DNA from: JAUZPB01 sp037140715
GTDB taxonomy: Bacteria; Bacteroidota; Ignavibacteria; Ignavibacteriales; SURF-24
Direction: 5' to 3'
Length of the DNA: 45,514 bases
Assembly: GCA_037140715.1 (NCBI GenBank)
Contig: JBAXDX010000012.1
Coordinates: forward strand, 1-45,514
Positions within the stretch are counted from its first letter, which is position 1. Each line of letters begins with the position of its first letter. Positions 43,752 to 45,514 of the stretch are shown here, one piece after another. The translations under genes were made by a program, and so were the position numbers. The notes under the pieces are model-generated. The model was not told the DNA's origin and made no database searches. It saw only the letters and a list, made by a program, of their open reading frames with translations.

Positions 43752-43783
43752 AAAAAAAAATCCCATAAATTTTATTCATGGGA
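43752..43783 (-). terminator. Intrinsic terminator of the cyclophilin gene
   Basis: On the minus strand TCCCAT and ATGGGA pair (43778-43783 with 43761-43766), extended by AAT/ATT, and are followed directly by nine T (43752-43760). It lies 12 bp after the cyclophilin stop, between that gene and the rhomboid gene. Confidence 0.9.
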
Positions 43784-43794
43784 CTGCTGACATT

Positions 43795-44235
43795 CTATTC
43801 CTTTTCGACTACTACAATTTTCTCAATTTTATCTCCCTGCTTAATCAGGTCAATTACATCGAGTCCATCGACTACCTTTCCGAAGCAGGTATGCTTACGG
43901 TCGAGATGCGCTGTATTTGTTCTGCTGTGGCAGATAAAAAACTGTGAACCGCCTGTATCCTTACCGGCATGAGCCATAGAAAGCACGCCGCGGTCATGAT
44001 GCTGATTACCGCCGGTAGTTTCGCATTTAATTTTATAACCGGGGCCGCCGGCTCCGTTGCCATTTGGGCAACCGCCCTGAATAACGAAATCAGGAATTAC
44101 ACGGTGAAATGTAAGTCCGTTGTAAAATCCCTTCTCTGCAAGGCTGATAAAATTATTTACTGTATTTGGGGCGTCAGTTTCAAAAAAATCAACTTTCATA
44201 GTGCCCTTTTCTGTACGGATTTCCGCTGTCTTCAT
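43795..44235 (-). CDS. Cyclophilin-type peptidyl-prolyl cis-trans isomerase
   Basis: The 146-residue protein shows the cyclophilin core with LTFHRVIPDFVIQGGCPNGN, GGPGYKIKCE, RGVLSMAHAGKDTGGSQFFI and HLDRKHTCFGKVVDGLDVID. It catalyses proline isomerisation in protein folding. No signal peptide is present, so it should be cytoplasmic. Four cysteines are scattered through the domain, more than usual. It has its own terminator. Confidence 0.95.
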   Translation of the reverse strand: MKTAEIRTEKGTMKVDFFETDAPNTVNNFISLAEKGFYNGLTFHRVIPDFVIQGGCPNGNGAGGPGYKIKCETTGGNQHHDRGVLSMAHAGKDTGGSQFFICHSRTNTAHLDRKHTCFGKVVDGLDVIDLIKQGDKIEKIVVVEKE

Positions 44236-44457
44236 TAATTATTTCCCTTTATTATATATTTAGACCAGTTTAAAAATAATTAAATTTATTTTAATATGAC
44301 ATTAAAAGTCAGATTTTAAACACATTTAATTACCGTACAAATATATTATTCCGCTGTGGCAATAAAAAATATCTTTTATATTTCCCTGATTTACAGAGGT
44401 AAAATGACTGTATAACAGAATATTTTAAAAAATAAATAAAAAATATTCAGATTTTAC

Positions 44458-44486
44458 TTGACAAAAAATATTAGAATTAGTAAAAT
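44458..44486 (+). promoter_or_regulatory. Sigma70-like promoter
   Basis: TTGACA (44458-44463), an exact 17-bp spacer and TAAAAT (44481-44486) lie 127 bp before the gene at 44614, suggesting a long untranslated leader. The rest of the 378-bp gap (44236-44457 and 44487-44600) is AT-rich and shows no gene. Confidence 0.65.
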
Positions 44487-44613
44487 ATAAGCGGGCATAA
44501 AACTTAATGATGCAGAACATACGCTTAAAGATAATTCCGGTTCACAGGCATAAAAAGTTTCAGGTCCGTTGTAATATTTAACTGTTTTTTTTATTAAAAG
44601 AAAGGAGGTCATA

Positions 44614-45099
44614 ATGCCTTATTCATCAATTTCAGGGGTAATAACAGATGCAGAAAAATCCGTTGCCCTGGTTAAACTAAAGGAAGTCTTTGATTCTTTT
44701 GTATTTTTGGTAAATCTTACTCCTGAGGAGAGACATTCGATTTACAAGATGGGTGATAAATCTGTTGCATTTGTTCAAAAAAGCCTTGAGTATGCACAAA
44801 ATAATCCCGCCCTTGTGCCGGTTTATTTAGGTGTGGATATTTTTCAGGAGCACATTGCTCTGATGAATCAGATACTTCCTATTATGCAAGCAACGTCCAA
44901 ACTGTATGAAGCTCTCAACGATACTTATATGGCGCTGGGCAGTGAAACTATGCAGCTTGCTACTACTTTTTATAACAGTGTAAAAACTGCATCCAAGAAC
45001 AACGTACCCGGCGTAAGCGCTGTTTATGAAGATCTTGCGCAGCGTTTCCCGGGTCGTGCTGGTAAATCTGATGAGGTCGTGGAACCTCCGACAGTTTAA
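44614..45099 (+). CDS. Conserved-looking alpha-helical protein of unknown function
   Basis: The 161-residue protein has no signal or membrane segment and appears all-helical. Recognisable landmarks are SSISGVITDAEKSVALVKLK, FLVNLTPEERHSIYKMGDKS and LALMNQ-type helices around 75-95, with a Pro/acidic tail (SDEVVEPPTV). I have an impression of related small proteins in other Bacteroidota but can name no domain. The expression signals are exceptional for the window: consensus promoter, AAAGGAGGTC ribosome site and a strong terminator. This suggests an abundant single-gene product. Confidence 0.8.
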   Translation: MPYSSISGVITDAEKSVALVKLKEVFDSFVFLVNLTPEERHSIYKMGDKSVAFVQKSLEYAQNNPALVPVYLGVDIFQEHIALMNQILPIMQATSKLYEALNDTYMALGSETMQLATTFYNSVKTASKNNVPGVSAVYEDLAQRFPGRAGKSDEVVEPPTV

Positions 45100-45126
45100 T
45101 TTTTCCATTTTCAAATCTTACAAAAC

Positions 45127-45170
45127 AACGGGAAATCAGGAATTCAATATTCCGGACTTCCCGTTTTTAT
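45127..45170 (+). terminator. Intrinsic terminator of the 44614 gene
   Basis: AACGGGAA (45127-45134) pairs with TTCCCGTT (45158-45165), and inside it GGAAT (45139-45143) pairs with ATTCC (45149-45153). The stem runs into TTTTT-A-TTTT. Confidence 0.9.
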
Positions 45171-45258
45171 TTTACGGATTAAACTTCAATGCTTTCAGTT
45201 TAACATATATTGCATTATAAATTTCTGTTTCATTTTGTTTATTCTATTTATTTCGTTC

Positions 45259-45457
45259 GATGGGCGCTGCCACATCGCTAATATATTCCGCCCCGTCAGG
45301 GCTGTAATGCACACTGAACTGATTAAATCCGTGATTTATGTCCGCCCTGAAAAAGTGAGATATAGTAGCACAGAGTAACGCTCTGTGAGAAATGGATAAC
45401 CCGCGCACAGCCTGAAGCCCTGGACGGGCGTTATAAAAGTTCTGAATTAAAATATCG
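45259..45457. repeat. REP-like composite element, long copy, with shared array flank
   Basis: It opens with GATGGGCGCTGCCACATCG (45259-45277), the same hairpin as at 22217 with the loop changed to GCT. Further stems follow: GCCC-CGTCA-GGGC near 45291, perfect CACAGAG/CTCTGTG (45369-45375, 45381-45387) and GCCC..GGGC near 45417-45429. At 45433-45457 the 25-bp flank is identical to 22268-22292. Multiple hairpins without a reading frame suggest a dispersed palindromic element. Confidence 0.75.
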
Positions 45458-45463
45458 AGAAAT

Positions 45464-45514
45464 ACACTAAAAGAGTCGGCGAATACACTAAAAGAGTCAA
45501 AGAATACTCTCGGA
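45464..45514. repeat. 21-bp modular dyad array, copy 3 (cut by window end)
   Basis: Boxes ACACTAAAAGAGT at 45464-45476 and 45485-45497 are followed by linkers CGGCGAAT and CAAAGAAT, then a third box begins ACTCTCGGA at 45506. Including the flank, 45433-45514 matches 22268-22349 at 79 of 82 positions. The array continues beyond the window. Confidence 0.93.

Noticed and set aside
1..45514. tRNA, rRNA, tmRNA, 4.5S RNA or RNase P genes
   Set aside because: Intergenic regions were scanned for the characteristic conserved words and cloverleaf ends; none was found.

Overview
The window reads as chromosomal DNA from an AT-rich, Gram-negative member of the Bacteroidota/Chlorobiota (FCB) group. Evidence: a fused LpxC-FabZ, a Skp/OmpH pair behind BamA, DUF2851, a Big_5-type lipoprotein, and an ExbB-ExbD-ExbD-TonB-PstS-TPR cluster. 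Several genes have strong Shine-Dalgarno sites, and TTGACA-17-TAnnnT promoters and a CIRCE operator are visible. That fits an Ignavibacteria/Chlorobi-like lineage better than classical Bacteroidia; this placement is inference. No rRNA, tRNA, CRISPR array or intact insertion sequence was found.

Layout. 1-3.8 kb: envelope polysaccharide genes (flippase, GT4 and GT9 glycosyltransferases) behind a truncated gene end carrying a 21-bp tandem repeat. 3.9-14.1 kb: a secreted thioredoxin, a structured leader, then a tightly packed run uppS-bamA-ompH-ompH-lpxD-lpxC/fabZ-lpxA-lipM-like-panB that builds undecaprenyl carrier, outer-membrane proteins and lipid A. 14.4-22.0 kb: cysK, CIRCE-controlled groESL, a small membrane ORF, tsaD, chorismate mutase, mltG and a Big_5 lipoprotein. 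22.0-23.1 kb: a repeat-rich gene-free kilobase. 23.1-32.6 kb: pyrF, DUF2851, bifunctional nuclease, etfBA, clpS, a YchF-like GTPase, typA, a SET-domain protein and a secreted unknown. 32.9-38.7 kb: the Exb/Ton energy-transduction operon with a PstS-like lipoprotein and a TPR protein (minus strand). 39.2-45.1 kb: rsmI, YceH-like, S9 peptidase, rhomboid, cyclophilin, and an unknown gene with its own promoter and terminator.

The most unusual structure is a dispersed non-coding repeat family seen at three places (about 14.13, 22.30 and 45.46 kb). It is a modular array with a strict 21-bp period. Each unit is a 13-bp dyad box of form ACWCT-NNN-AGWGT (centre AAA/TTT or CGG/CCG) plus an 8-bp linker drawn from a few reused words that also occur as reverse complements. 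Two arrays share an almost identical left flank and lie next to a REP-like hairpin element. I know of no named family that matches it.

All functional calls rest on reading motifs by eye; no database search was run.
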